Shown here piece after piece: positions 22,946-33,631 of a stretch of DNA of 64,000 nucleotides (position 1 is its first letter; every line of letters begins with the position of its first letter). The notes beneath the pieces were generated by a model. That model was not told the DNA's origin, ran no database searches, and saw nothing but the letters and a program-made list of their open reading frames with translations. A program made the translations under genes and the position numbers. Source of the stretch: Gymnopus androsaceus JB14 (Eukaryota > Basidiomycota > Agaricomycetes > Agaricales > Omphalotaceae); contig ML769597.1 in assembly GCA_009733575.1 (NCBI GenBank), positions 56,160 through 120,159 on the forward strand, written 5' to 3'.

Positions 22946-23559
22946 GGTGACCTACACGAGCATGGGAAAATTGTCCGTTTTTTCCCACAGGCTCTCGTTC
23001 TCTCTGTATCGATATTTCTTTTCTGGGTCAAAGCTGTGCTGACAACTTGTCGCAAATATTGAAATACGCCTCCGAGAACTTGTCGGGGTTTATTTTAATA
23101 CTGCTAATGAACCAGCTGTCCTTTCTTCATCTACATCTTCATGTACATAGGCCTACTTTGGGACATGCCTCTCAAACGGGTCAGCCTCCCAGACAAAAAA
23201 CACCTTAAATACCTCCACCGTGTTAAAGTCTTCCTCACAGAATTTGGTCCAAAATTGGCTCTGGTCTCACTAGCTACCGCCGAACACCAACAGTCCACCT
23301 ATCCCACATCCACTCCTCATCAGCACCTGTGAACCTCCCCCTGACCCCAAACAGCAGAGAACCCTGCTTAACTGGGTTGAAAATATTCACAGCACACTCT
23401 GTTACATCACATTCATTCATACCGAAGGACATTCACACCTCCCTGCAATATCCAATTTCATGGCGTCCTACCGAGGACGAGAACTCGAATTAGGAAAGTT
23501 CCTGACCACCGCCCTCGTAAGGGAACTGCTTTGGTGGTACGTCAAACTTTTGGATCCCC

Positions 23560-23990
23560 TCATCTATCGCCAGTGACAACCTCGAGGCCCACTTATCAAT
23601 CTCAAAATATACGCAGACGCATCCACCGATTGGGGGATCGGATTCTGGATCCAGGGATATTGGGCAGCTTTCCAGTTAACAGATGCTTGGAAAATTGAGG
23701 GATGTGACATCTGCTGGCTCGAGACAGTTGCAATTGAGCTCGTTGTCTATTTTCTCGAAGCTATGGGCTTCCAAAACGCTTACTTACTGATTCACTCGGA
23801 CAACCAGGGCACAATTGGGGCAATGCTAAAGCAGTGTAGCCCCAATCAATGGATCAACTTATCCGTTCGTTGCACTTACGCCACCCTTACTTCACTCCTA
23901 ATTGAACCGAAAACTGGTATATATTGCTTCCGCTGACAACCCCGCTGACTCTCTGTCAAGGGGTATAATGGGTCCTGATGAATCCCGTTT
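23560..23990 (+). pseudogene. Ngaro RNase H domain
   Basis: Reads NLKIYADASTDWGIGFWIQG, then WLETVAIELVVYFLEAMG and LIHSDNQGTIGAMLKQCSPN. The DAS, E and SDNQG motifs are the catalytic carboxylates of the DIRS-type RNase H. A stop upstream (after LLDPLIYRQ) and stops downstream break it from RT and recombinase. Confidence 0.7.
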
Positions 23991-24168
23991 ACCATACACT
24001 ATTCTACTACCCGACGAACTTGTCGACGCCATTATACGCGTCTAGTTTAGATACGCTTTTGTATTCCTGTGAATAATTACATAATCAATTGTCCCTTGAA
24101 CCGAACAGCCATCTCCACTAGCACCATGCCTCCACAGAGCCATGGAGTGACCAGCTCTGGAGACTTCT

Positions 24169-25626
24169 ATGTCTCTAATGTCTCCTTTCGCAACCGCTTT
24201 GGATCCATGGCAAAACCACAACCAACAAAACCGCTGGCCACAACAAAAACCGAATCCTATCCCAAATCAATTTCCCCCCACTTTATTTGGCCGCTTGTTC
24301 ATCTGCCATACACCAGTGGACACACCGAATGCAACTCCTAAATCCATCTCTATTTCCCTGACTCCCTGCACTCCCAACCACATCCATTCCAAACTTACTA
24401 CCTGTTGCCCTAAAGCAGGTTGTGCCATCATACACAATGAACTACGTCCTAATGTTCGCGCTAAAGACCAAATCCACACATGGAGCAGTCCTTACGCTAA
24501 CTCAAAACGCTCTGAGCACTTGCTTACTCTCCCTCCTGAGGTTATAGAGTGGGGAGAAAAGCTCACCATAGCAGGACTTGCAGATTCGACCAAGGAGGCC
24601 TATGGTGCTGGGCTCCTTAGGTTTAACCAATTCTGCGACATGCTTGACATCTCAGAAGACCAGCGTATGCCTGCCAGCGAGCACCTTATTGTCAGATTTC
24701 TTGGTTACCATATGGGTAAGGTCAGTGGGTCCTGCGCCAAGAGTTGGTTGTCAGCTCTTTGAGCTTGGCATGAACTCAAAGGTGCCCCCTGGCCTGCCGA
24801 CTCAAGGCTCATCCGCTTCGCTAGAGCAGGTGCCCGTGTCTCTGGGGCACACCACAAACGCCCAATGCGCAATCCTATTTCTATCAACCACATGCTTGCG
24901 CTCTTCCTCGCGCTAAAATTTTCAATCCCGTTCCATTGTTCCATTTGGGCAGTTGCATGCAATCCTTTCTGGGGCTGCCACAGACTCGGGGAACTAACCA
25001 TGAAATCCATTGCGGCTTTCAACCCCATCTACCATGCATCCCAATCCACTCATATCCTTTTCTCCCTTCATCCAGACAGCTCACCCAAGGCCATGTCTTT
25101 TCATATTCCCTGGACAAAGATGACAAAGCAAGTAGGTGCTACAGTCACCGCCACAGCTCAGACTTCAACACTAAAATTATTCTGTCCCTTCAACGCCATG
25201 CAAATGCATGTCAGGGCAAACTCCAGGATTCCCGAAAATTTCTCTTTGTTTGGATATGTTGACAATCTCGGCCAACCACACCATATGGTCAAGTCCGTTT
25301 TTCTCACCTTCTGTGACAAAATATGGTCAGATAAAGGATTTCCTCTGGTTCAGGGCCACAGTTTCCGCATTGGCAGAGCCATTGAGCTTCTACTAGCAGG
25401 CGTATCTCCCGAGGTGGTTGCCGTGGTTGGCAGTTGGACATCTTTAGCTTTCCTTATCTATTGGAGGTGGTTTGAAGACATTTTACCCATTCATATACTT
25501 AAAGCATACAATACCTCTCAGATTTCAAGGTTAAAGTCCTCTATTGATACTTACCAGAAAGCCCACAAGATACCGGATTTGGTCATCACCGCATGTATTA
25601 ATGGTATCAACCTTGACTTAGAGTAA
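24169..25626 (+). pseudogene. Ngaro tyrosine recombinase with one in-frame stop
   Basis: An almost uninterrupted frame: N-terminal Ser/Pro/Thr-rich part, the core-binding segment LTLPPEVIEWGEKLTIAGLA with LRFNQFCDMLDISEDQRMPA, then the catalytic domain. The conserved residues are visible: first Arg in WGCHRLGELT, the H-x-x-R box GHSFRIGRAIELLLAGVSPE, Trp in VGSWTS and the nucleophile Tyr in FLIYWRW. A TGA at 24760-24762 sits where relatives have Arg before AWHELKGAPW, a probable CGA to TGA change. Otherwise the frame is intact to 25626. This enzyme would integrate the circular cDNA. Confidence 0.8.
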
Positions 25627-25807
25627 TCCAATCTCTTTAGCATTTATGATATTATGTGTATATACTCAATATTCTATTTCCCAGAGCATACCTCTGTTTG
25701 GCTGTTTGCCCGTTTTCCCTTTGGTTGGTCTCCTACTCGTGCTCTCAGGTTGGAGCTCTGCTCTGGTTGGGGCTACGAGCACTCGGAGTCCATGGGCGGG
25801 AGCGCAG

Positions 25808-26510
25808 GCCAAGCCCCAGCCAAACCCTCTGTCCGTATACTCATATTACTAGTATACTTCCCTTAGGGTTTCCAGATACAATTTAATAAACTGCAAATAA
25901 ATCATAAATTGCATTGAATTGTATCAAAAAATAAACTGGGTAAAGATGTACTGATTCACAATTTAAACTCAGTGCAATTCATGATTTATTGAAGATCCAA
26001 AAAATACATAAACTGGTATAAACCAATTCATACTGGTACAAACTTGTACCAATTTCAACTGATTTATACTGATTTAAACTGGCATATTTTTGACTGTTAC
26101 TCAGTAAACAATATAAAATGCAGTTGTAGGATACATTTCTTGCAAAGACTTTTTGCTTCATTACAGGATAAGTGGTATGTAGACCATGAAATTCATTGAG
26201 AGTATGGACTTCACTTGCTACTATGTAGTATCTTTTTATAGCTTCCTGCAATTTGGTATGGTGTAAATTGGTTTAAACTAGTCTATATCAGTTTAAACTT
26301 GAACTGATATAAATCAGATGTATCATAATAAATTGAATCAATTCACTAATTGTACTGGTACAAGTACATGGTTTATGTCAGTTCATATTTTTTATGTATC
26401 AGTGCAATTCACAGTTTATTGGATTTAGGTCAAATAAATTGAATTGAATTGTATCTGGAAACCCTAACTTCCCTTACATACTTAACTCTCAACAGAGTGC
26501 ACATAGCTTA
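25808..26510 (+). repeat. Ngaro repeat B1 (interrupted by MITE)
   Basis: Starts GGCCAAGCCCCAGCCAAACC and, after the MITE, ends GTGCACATAGCTTATTCC at 26510, immediately before A2. The uninterrupted match is B2 at 26766-26861. Confidence 0.8.
25865..26465. mobile_element. 601-bp MITE with 9-bp target-site duplication
   Basis: Termini AGGGTTTCCAGATACAATT (25865) and AATTGTATCTGGAAACCCT (ending 26465) are inverted. ACTTCCCTT precedes it at 25856-25864 and follows at 26467-26475, with one extra A. The empty site is preserved in B2 (ATACTTCCCTTACATAC, about 26814-26830). A 9-10 bp duplication suggests a Mutator-like mobilising transposase. The interior is AT-rich, with many AACTGGTATAAA/TTTATACTGGTT-like words. 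Confidence 0.85.
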
Positions 26511-26650
26511 TTCCGCAATAAGCTAACGGAGCGCGCTTATCAGAGGATAAGATAAGCATGGCCTGAGAGCCGGCAGCACGCTGTTAAGTGCTTTCATCCT
26601 TTGGAGTCGACTCTCATAGCCGTCGCTCCTATATCAGTTTATTTTGAACC
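26511..26650 (+). repeat. Ngaro split direct repeat A2
   Basis: Matches A1 with a handful of substitutions, including the ATG and first codons of the gag-like frame (MESTLIAVAPISVYFEP). Confidence 0.85.
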
Positions 26651-26765
26651 TCCCACCCATCCACCCCGGTTCTATAAATTATTAAATCCTAACACCAGCG
26701 TCTTCCGATGTTCCGGCTTTGACCACACGGTTGCTAAATTCAAAAAATATTTGCTCACCCGCGTG

Positions 26766-26861
26766 GGCCAAGCCCCAGCCAAACCCTCTGTCCATATACT
26801 CATATTACTAGTATACTTCCCTTACATACTTAACTCTCATTAGAGTGCACATAGCTTATTC
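26766..26861 (+). repeat. Ngaro repeat B2
   Basis: Matches B1 without the MITE: GGCCAAGCCCCAGCC through GTGCACATAGCTTATTC. It marks the right end of the element. Confidence 0.8.
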
Positions 26862-26955
26862 ATTGCTGATGAGGGAGGGCATACAACTGTAGTAGCAAAC
26901 ACCTGCCTTAAGCTGTCTATATTAGCTCTATACATATTTAGTGTCCGTATGTCAC

Positions 26956-27721
26956 GGATAATTCTATTGAACAACCCTATTGATTCAAAACAACCCTTCT
27001 GACAATCCCTTTGTATCTCGTGATTGCTGGTCATGCTGCATGTTGACCGGGGTGAGAACTTTGACATGTGCTGTCCAGCCGCCGCCAGCGTCCAATACAA
27101 CCATGATGACCATGCCACTCTTTAGCCTCCTAACCTTTCCACTTCTTCGGAGTCTTCATCCTTCTCACTTCTATCCTATTCATGATCACATTCAATGCTA
27201 AATAACAAGAAACAACCACACAGCTGAAACCTCTTCAGCACAGTACAGGTTTTTGAGTGTGGCAATGACTTGGACAAACAAGAGTAGCTACAGATATAAG
27301 TATCTAGTATTTCCTAGGTGCGCCTTTCTTTACTTGCATAATCCTAGACTTGCTAACTTTTCTATAAGCTAGATATGGGTCTGTGTTGCCACAGCTGGAG
27401 TTCAACCTGAGGGACAGTGGTTTGAACCACCAGGTCCAGATTGCACATCAACCAGTGCCACCAAATCAACAGCGACACACCACTGCTCATGACATGTGGA
27501 TACCCGTGGCCATCTTATGTACTTTAAACCCATGCAAACCTCCCAACGCTGTCCATATTCTCATTTCGCTACTATACACACTTAGATTTTACAATCAATA
27601 CTTTTGAACTATTTACTGTGACCCGCTGCAAGACCGGTGTGACTGTCACTGTTCCGCCGGAATTCTTAGGGTTGTTAGGACCCAACAACCCCTTCAACAG
27701 GGTTGTTCAGTAGAATTATCT
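26956..27721. mobile_element. MITE family GGATAATTCTATTGAACAAC, copy 1
   Basis: Inverted termini GGATAATTCTATTGAACAAC (26956) and GTTGTTCAGTAGAATTATCT (ending 27721). The 9-bp GTATGTCAC is duplicated exactly at 26947-26955 and 27722-27730. The interior (766 bp) has no credible ORF. A related copy with its own 9-bp duplication is at 37599-38309. The target length points to Mutator-like mobilisation. Confidence 0.9.
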
Positions 27722-27935
27722 GTATGTCACTTTCATATCTGCTCAAAGGTATATCTGCCAGCATGTCCATAGAAATCTGCCTTTACAACCTGACCTGTCT
27801 GAAAGATTTGTACATCTGCATCGTCACTGCCTCCTCTGTGTCCTCCGCAATTTTTATTTCTAGATAAGGATCCAATCTCAACTTGAATCTGACTGCCTTT
27901 CTTTTCTTGAACTACTATTAAATCCAGCCATTCAG

Positions 27936-28196
27936 ATGATCTTGAGGAACGATATGAAGCACATAGGCATTTCATTTGGAGCGCATCATAGTGCAATGAT
28001 ATTTATGTGTATTGCTGTCCTACTACTCATTTGTGAGCTCTTTACGGCGGCTACAATAGGGTCTATGGCAGAACAGAGCAACAAGCATCTGTGGTATCCT
28101 TTAGTGGCACTACCTGAGTTGTTGTGTTTGATTTTATACGCTATTCCTGGCATCATGCCTCCAAAATATGCTGAAGCACCTCAGTATGGCCCTTGA
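27936..28196 (+). pseudogene. Membrane protein C-terminal fragment (RTA1-like?)
   Basis: The frame reads SAMIFMCIAVLLLICELFTA (membrane segment), then NKHLWYPLVALPELLCLILY and AIPGIMPPKYAEAPQYGP before the stop. Two hydrophobic helices and the WYPL-ALPE wording resemble the end of fungal RTA1-type seven-helix proteins. Only the last quarter is present; upstream sequence is broken and then cut by the MITE. Family assignment is tentative. Confidence 0.35.
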
Positions 28197-28687
28197 TTGG
28201 TGCGGGACATAGGGAGGCTTATTTATGTGCTACCATTTTCTTCAAGCGATTGTACTCAACTATTCATTACTTTACCAATGTCTATAAGCACTAGTACATA
28301 CAGTATATACATCAAATACTGGCATCGTCAATTTGATTCTGATCCTCTTCGGTGTGAATGCATGATTTGCACTTGAATCCACAAGTTGCTAGGAATCCAA
28401 CTAACATGGCTAAACATTTGGATGGTGAGTCAATTTTCTCCTCAATTTTATATTAGGGACGGTCAAAGTGGCCGCTGAAATGACTGCTGAAATGATTGCT
28501 GAAAGTTGTGCTGAAAACACATTTCAGCGGCCAAAAAATTCAGTGGCGATTTAAGTTGTCAGCAGCTCGGGAGCTGCTTAAACAGCTTTCAGCAGCTGAA
28601 ACTTGCATGGAACCTAAATCATTTGTGTAGTTATAGGGTTAGGGCTTCGCAAAAATTGAAATTTCCTTTTTTGACTCATCCCTAAAC

Positions 28688-30193
28688 ATGCCACCGAAGG
28701 AGAAAGGACGAAGTACGAAAACTAAAAGCAACAAAACTACAGCAGGTAGATCTCGGACTCGGAAAGAAAAGACCGATGAAGTTGAAGAGGTAGTAGCTGA
28801 TTCTTCAGGATCCAAGGACCGTGTCCGGTGTGTACAAGAAAAGATAAATCCTATTGAAAACTGACTTCTAATTCAAAGATGGAATGATGCGCTTGTCGAA
28901 ATTCTACTCAAGGAGCTCACGGACAACCCTGAGATCAAGCAAGGTCTTTTCCCCGCACCTGGTACAGTCGGGCGAGACAAAGAAGGCAATCCTGTTACGA
29001 AATCCAACAGCCGACCCAAGAACGAGTACTATTTCATGCTTGCACAAGCTGTATTTGGCGATGAGAATTCAAAATACAAGGATATCTTTGCAAACGAAGC
29101 AAAGGATGCCTCAGGGAAGGATATTTGGGCTACAAGGATTAAGAACAAGCTCGAAGAGTAGGTTCTTACTGCACTTAGACTATTAATCTTTTACCTACCG
29201 ACAAGTCTTTAGATTGGTCCGGAAATACAAGAAACATAAGAAGGACATGGGAGAAACCGGAGCAGGACTCACATCGGAAGACCAGATCAATATGACTCTG
29301 ACAAACTCTCTGACTACGGCGTGGAGTAAGTTTGTACAAATTTTGAATATGATGCACATATAACTCACTGTCCACATCTAGGTAAGGTGAAAAAAGCCTT
29401 TCCGCAGTATTTTACCATGCACGAGATCGTTGGTGAACGCCCCAACATCACGCCAGTTGGTCTTGGGAACAACGACTCGGAAATTGACACCTCCATTCTT
29501 CGAAGCAGTCCGGACATCGATTTATCTTCCCAAAATCCCAGTACTCCTGCCGCCGACCTTGACGACTTTGATATTGGTACTGACAGCGAGAAGGGAGAGG
29601 TTGACGTTGACGAGGATGCTGATGGACCTGAATCCGAGAAGAGGAAGAAACGGAAGCGGGAGAATCGGGGTAGCATTGAATTGGTGTCGTCACAGCGCCC
29701 AAAATTTGGTCCCAAGGAACCCAAGTCGGAGAAAGTTGTCAAACCCACGAGAAAGGCTGCCACTAATCCAATTGAACAATTTGTTGACCTTTCGAAGGCA
29801 GAGGAGGTTACGATACAGAAGAAGTTGGATGCACAACGGGAAAAGGCCAGTGCTACGAAAGAGTTGGAATTGGAACGGATCCGAGTAGCAGGCACCACGA
29901 AAGTCCAAAAAGAGAAGGTCCGTGCTGATTTCGAGTTGGAAAGGCTTCGTTTGAAGCAGAAGCATCAGCTTGAAATCATGGAGATGCAACTCAAGTTCGG
30001 TGGTGGTGCAACTGGGACTTCAAACGGTGGCTACCAGACTCCAGGTGCCAGTGGAAGTGGAAGCTCAAGTGGATATCAGACGCCAGCGCAATTTTACCCT
30101 CAGAATCATGGCGCCGGTGGACTTGATGGATTTGACAACGGTCTCAATGGGATGGATGACATGGATAGCATCGATTTCAGTCAATTCTCGTAA
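28688..30193 (+). CDS. Harbinger accessory DNA-binding protein (Myb/SANT-like)
   Basis: Four exons: MPPKEKGRSTKTKSNKTTAG with basic and acidic stretches; RWNDALVEILLKELTDN and KNEYYFMLAQAVFG (the SANT/Myb-like trihelix seen in Harbinger accessory proteins); LVRKYKKHKKDMGETGAGLT; then a long last exon with KVKKAFPQYFTMHEIVG, an acidic region, a basic NLS-like EKRKKRKRENRG and a coiled coil (LDAQREKASATKELELERIR) ending in a Gly-rich tail. Introns are short with GTGTGT, GTAGGT and GTAAGT donors. In characterised Harbinger elements this partner brings the transposase to the nucleus and the ends; that role is inferred here. The TAA at 30191-30193 is 3 bp from the transposase stop. Confidence 0.8.
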
Positions 30194-30196
30194 ATT

Positions 30197-31921
30197 CTAT
30201 TGATGTCTACGTTCCCTATATGAAAGCCATTGCTCTTTTAAATGATCTCGTTTCAGTCTTCCTGCCCGAAGCCTTGCTTGTGATACCCGTTCCCCTCTTC
30301 GAGGAACAAAAACATTTGAATCTTCATCAGACTCTGAATCGGAGTCATCAAGACCTGCTGCCAAAAACGGATCCTTCGAAAAATCCCACTCCTCATCTTC
30401 TTCATATCTTTCCTCAGCTTCGCATTGCATAGCAAAGGAGTGCACACCAATAGCTCCGATGATCCAGAATGTTGCAAAACGGTGACTATTTGAGCTGTTT
30501 ATATTCACACGAAGGTTCTTCAGGGAGTGAAATCGACCTTTCAGGAATCCAATTGCGTGTTCAGAGCGGATGCGTAAGTTGGAAACGAATTCATTAAAGA
30601 TAGCGTTGTTCTTGTCAAAACGATCTGGTTTTTTGTATGGTGAGATCACCCAAGACTGAAGCTAATAAATAAAATTAGACTAATTCAAAGCAAACGGATA
30701 AATCCGCGATACAGTACAGGATATGCAGAATCGGCCCAAATCCACTCTCCTTCCTCCAAGAGATCCTCATGATTGGTGGCAATACGTGTTCCTTCCCATG
30801 CTGTTGCATCGTGAGTGCTTCCCGTATGGCCGTATCCAAAATCAATGATTCGGAGATTGGGAAGGTTGACAATCTGTGCGAGAACCTGTCAGTAACCAAC
30901 TGTCAAAAGCTCAATGCAGACAGACCTGTATGTTCAACGAGTACCGGCACTTTCTATCAAAATAACTTTCTCCATACCAGTAAGGTCGAGTATAAAGAGG
31001 AATAAGTGTCCCGTCAACGAAACACCAACCATTCCGCCAGGCTTTACAAGAATGCCTTTCGACCCACTTCTTTGCTTCCTCCTTCTCATCCTTGTTTGGC
31101 ATCTGTACCGCATCCTGCATGAATTCAGGTCGCAGTAGAGCTGTGAGGACACGCTTGGTGTATAAAAGCACAGTCCCCTTCCCTATTCCAGCCCAATTGC
31201 AGACACCCTGTACGCTTGCAGCGTTTCCGTCGTGACCAAAACGATAGAGTAAAACAGCAAGCTGTTCTTCAACAGGTGCTTGATGGGCTGCTTCCGAGGA
31301 ATTTTCGAAAACTGGGTCATTTTCGATTGCAGCAACAAGTTTGTCGAAGGTGTAGGGTGTGACTCGGAGCTCCTGACGGAAATAATCGGCGTGGCCATTC
31401 TTCAAAGTTATCAAGACATGGTGGAGATATGATTGGGAAGGTCTTGGGAGTCGGTCTCGTGGAGCTTCATAGCGGTGAGTGTACATCTCCTGTATTTCCT
31501 CTTTTACCCATCTCCTTGCCGTAGGTTGCTGCTCTATATCGTCGAGGTCCATCTCTGCATCAGAACTATCATCCAATCCTCTTTCATCATCTGCCATAAA
31601 TCCATCAACATCCTCTTCATCCTCGGGTTCTGCTAGAGAGGGAAGAGAAGCAGAAAAGGAAGCAACACCCTTTAGCTCTTTTCCCAAACGTTCCTGGTCA
31701 GACTCTTGGTCACTCTTCAAGAAAGATGCAGTGCTGGTAGTGCTAGCATCATCGCTGGCAAGGAAAGATCTTCGAAGACACGAAAAAAATCTGTTGGAGA
31801 CACCAGCCTCTTGTTCGCGTTCAGCACGATGTTTTGCGCGCTTTTCTCGCCAAGACTGAAACTTGGCATACATCCGAACAAGCCGTTTGGCTCGTGCTGG
31901 ACGTCGTTCACCGTAGGGCAT
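30197..31921 (-). CDS. PIF/Harbinger DDE transposase
   Basis: Begins MPYGERRPARAKRLVRMYAK, with an acidic middle (LDDSSDAEMDLDDIEQQPTA) and the HTH-like PVEEQLAVLLYRFGHDGNAA and VCNWAGIGKGTVLLYT. The DDE_Tnp_4 nuclease follows: WCFVDGTLIPLYTRP (first Asp), after an intron DFGYGHTGSTHDATAWEGTR (second Asp) and EWIWADSAYP, after another intron VISPYKKPDRFDKNN and the Glu in RSEHAIGFLKGRFHSLKN. All catalytic residues are present. An acidic patch and basic C-terminus end in RERRHQ at the TAG (30197-30199). Two introns restore the frame cleanly. The gene appears intact. Confidence 0.9.
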
Positions 31922-32325
31922 GAGGAGAGTCGTATAGAAGTGGAAATGAATTTTTTTGGTAGCACGATCAGTATAAAATCAAATTCAGCAGTTATATTTC
32001 AGCAGCGAAATTAAGCGGAAAAAAAAAAGGTCGTTCAACGAAACTGTCGCTGAAACATGAAATGTGATTTATTCAGCAGTCATTTCAGCGACGTTTCAGC
32101 GATCATTTCAGCGTCCACTTTGACCGTCCCTATTGTCCAGTGTCCTTTTAGATTAGGGGCTCACAGTCGCTCATGAATTTATCTGTGACGTGCTTCCAAA
32201 TCCCCGGTCTTCCCAATTTTGGTGAGCTTCCTATAGGTTATAATGTACTTCCTCATACTTTGTAATGGTAAAGCAGAAGTTCCTCAGATCCAATGAGTAT
32301 GAGTCCCATTGGCTCATACAACATC

Positions 32326-33532
32326 CACTGTGAGAGTCAAGGAACATGATTTTCATGTTCCGAGTTCACCTAAAATTCATTGAGGAGTGCTTGATTTTTA
32401 TTGGATTGACACTGATATTCATAGAATTCTCCATGATTTTGCTTGGAATAATTCATGTGCAAATTTGATGTTTTAATATTCTCTTTTCATGGAGCAGTCT
32501 ATGAATTACATCTCATTTGACCTCATTTGTCTGTAAGCAAAGCAAAATAATACTAGTGACAAACCTATACTTAGTCTGCCACTACTATACCATTTCGATC
32601 AAGTGTTCAGTCATGCATCATGAGCACCTCTGAACTAAACTAAAACCCACATTCATCATGCATCATATGGGCCTCTGAACTTGCGTGGAATTTGTCATTT
32701 CATACATAAATAATCAAATTTTTTATTTCTTTTTGTTTGCAGCTGGCTTTTCTGCATGACACAATTGCATTGGGTGTTAAAGGAAGTTTATTATCCATTT
32801 CCCAGCTCACAACAAACTTTTAGTGCCTGTTTCACTCTGAAAAAGTATCAACTCAATGGCAAACTGAAATTTTTTTTGCATCATGCATCACTGGCAACAG
32901 TGAACTAATGAACTGTTGGTGTCAATGCATCATGCGTCATCCTGGATGAACACTCAATCAAAATGCTACAGTAGTTTGATTGTACTTTTTACTAGTCTCA
33001 AGTACAATAGCTTCAACATTAACTATATATATGCATTTAACTAGAACTACAATACTATACTACTATGTAGTAAGTCTAATGTTGATATACAACACTATGG
33101 TTCGAACTCTTGACTCCATGAACATGCGCACCTGTAAGCACCCAGGCTTTGCACATGCGAGCTCTACCAAGATAGCTTCATAACAAAATAGAGTTACATA
33201 GAATATATAGCATTATTTCATAGTGTATATATTGAACTTCATTTGCATTTCCATGATTTGAACTATTCAATAAATTACGAAAATATTATGAAACAGTTTT
33301 TCATATGGAAAATCATGGATGTTTGAAGTCAGGGTCCTGGAAGGAAATAATATATATAATTAATATCATGAAATTTTCCATGAAACAATCAAGTTGCGCC
33401 CATGGAGTGTAATTCATAGAAAGTGTCTTGTATTATGCAAGGAGCATGAATATTTATTTCAGTGAAAAGCAGATGATTCATTCAGATTATATCACTAGAC
33501 CATGATTTTCATGTGCTTTGGCTCTCACAGTG
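32326..33532. mobile_element. 1.2-kb TIR element CACTGTGAGAG, upstream of SDR fragment
   Basis: Left end CACTGTGAGAGTCAAGGAAC (32326) and right end, inverted, CACTGTGAGAGCCAAAGCAC (ending 33532). ATC is duplicated at 32323-32325 and 33533-33535. The interior repeats ATGCATCATG words several times and has no ORF of note. The 3-bp target suggests Harbinger-type mobilisation. It ends about 100 bp before the SDR start codon. Confidence 0.65.
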
Positions 33533-33631
33533 ATCCTAGCCTATGCTAATGCAATATCTACTTGCATACACAATTCACGGCAGAGGCTGGTCTATATATC
33601 TTGTATATTTTCGACCCCAGTGTTAGTATTC

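Larger units (their letters stand above)
22131..23105. mobile_element. 975-bp TIR element with telomere-like repeats, nested in Ngaro
   Basis: Both ends carry a 68-bp inverted repeat (22131-22198 and 23038-23105) beginning AGC-GTATTAAAATAAACCCC. A second inverted pair, GTGGGAAAAAACGGA (22270-22284 and 22974-22988 region), lies inside. The middle has a palindrome TAATCCTAAT/ATTAGGATTA (22679-22703), a long hairpin at 22723-22798 and blocks of TTAGGG. No transposase is encoded. A clear target-site duplication was not found; a TA at the borders is possible. Confidence 0.75.
20932..23340 (+). pseudogene. Ngaro reverse transcriptase, interrupted
   Basis: The frame opens at LFERIITPYDINAFF and continues through AVQKYIEEESMAGRMAGPFS, VRGP-like VLRGPFVASPLIVAESS, LRVCRNLSKGGKDLRG and TTPSVNSYIQKELF. 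After an intron (21408-21729) it resumes IIFALPGTQACTMDIIKFHW, then shifts frame near 21790 (PNHKQFLVVCNEKGDF) and decays. A 975-bp TIR element interrupts it at 22131-23105; beyond that the thumb region GLLWDMPLKRVSLPDKKHL and FLTEFGPKLALVSLA follows. The order and wording match DIRS/Ngaro reverse transcriptases. Not functional as it stands. Confidence 0.75.
19309..26861 (+). mobile_element. Ngaro-type (DIRS order) tyrosine-recombinase retrotransposon
   Basis: Direct-repeat layout and coding content both identify the element. Repeat A occurs at 19309-19448 and 26511-26650; repeat B at about 25808-26510 (interrupted by a MITE) and 26766-26861, giving A1-internal-B1-A2-B2, the split direct repeats typical of Ngaro elements. 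The interior encodes, in order, a gag-like ORF with zinc-knuckle Cys residues, reverse transcriptase, RNase H and a tyrosine recombinase. Several frameshifts and stops, plus two nested insertions (22131-23105 and 25865-26465), make this copy defective. Ngaro elements integrate through the recombinase by way of a circular intermediate, so no target-site duplication is expected and none was found. Confidence 0.85.
28455..32131. mobile_element. PIF/Harbinger DNA transposon, apparently complete
   Basis: Bounded by inverted repeats starting AGGGACGGTCAAAGTGG at 28455 and, inverted, ending 32131; the trinucleotide ATT is duplicated on both sides (28452-28454 and 32132-32134), the 3-bp target size of this superfamily. 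It holds exactly the two genes expected: a Myb/SANT-like protein (+) and a DDE transposase (-), convergent with only 3 bp between stop codons. Both ends are full of GCTGAAA words. Neither gene shows a disabling change, so it may be autonomous. Confidence 0.9.
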
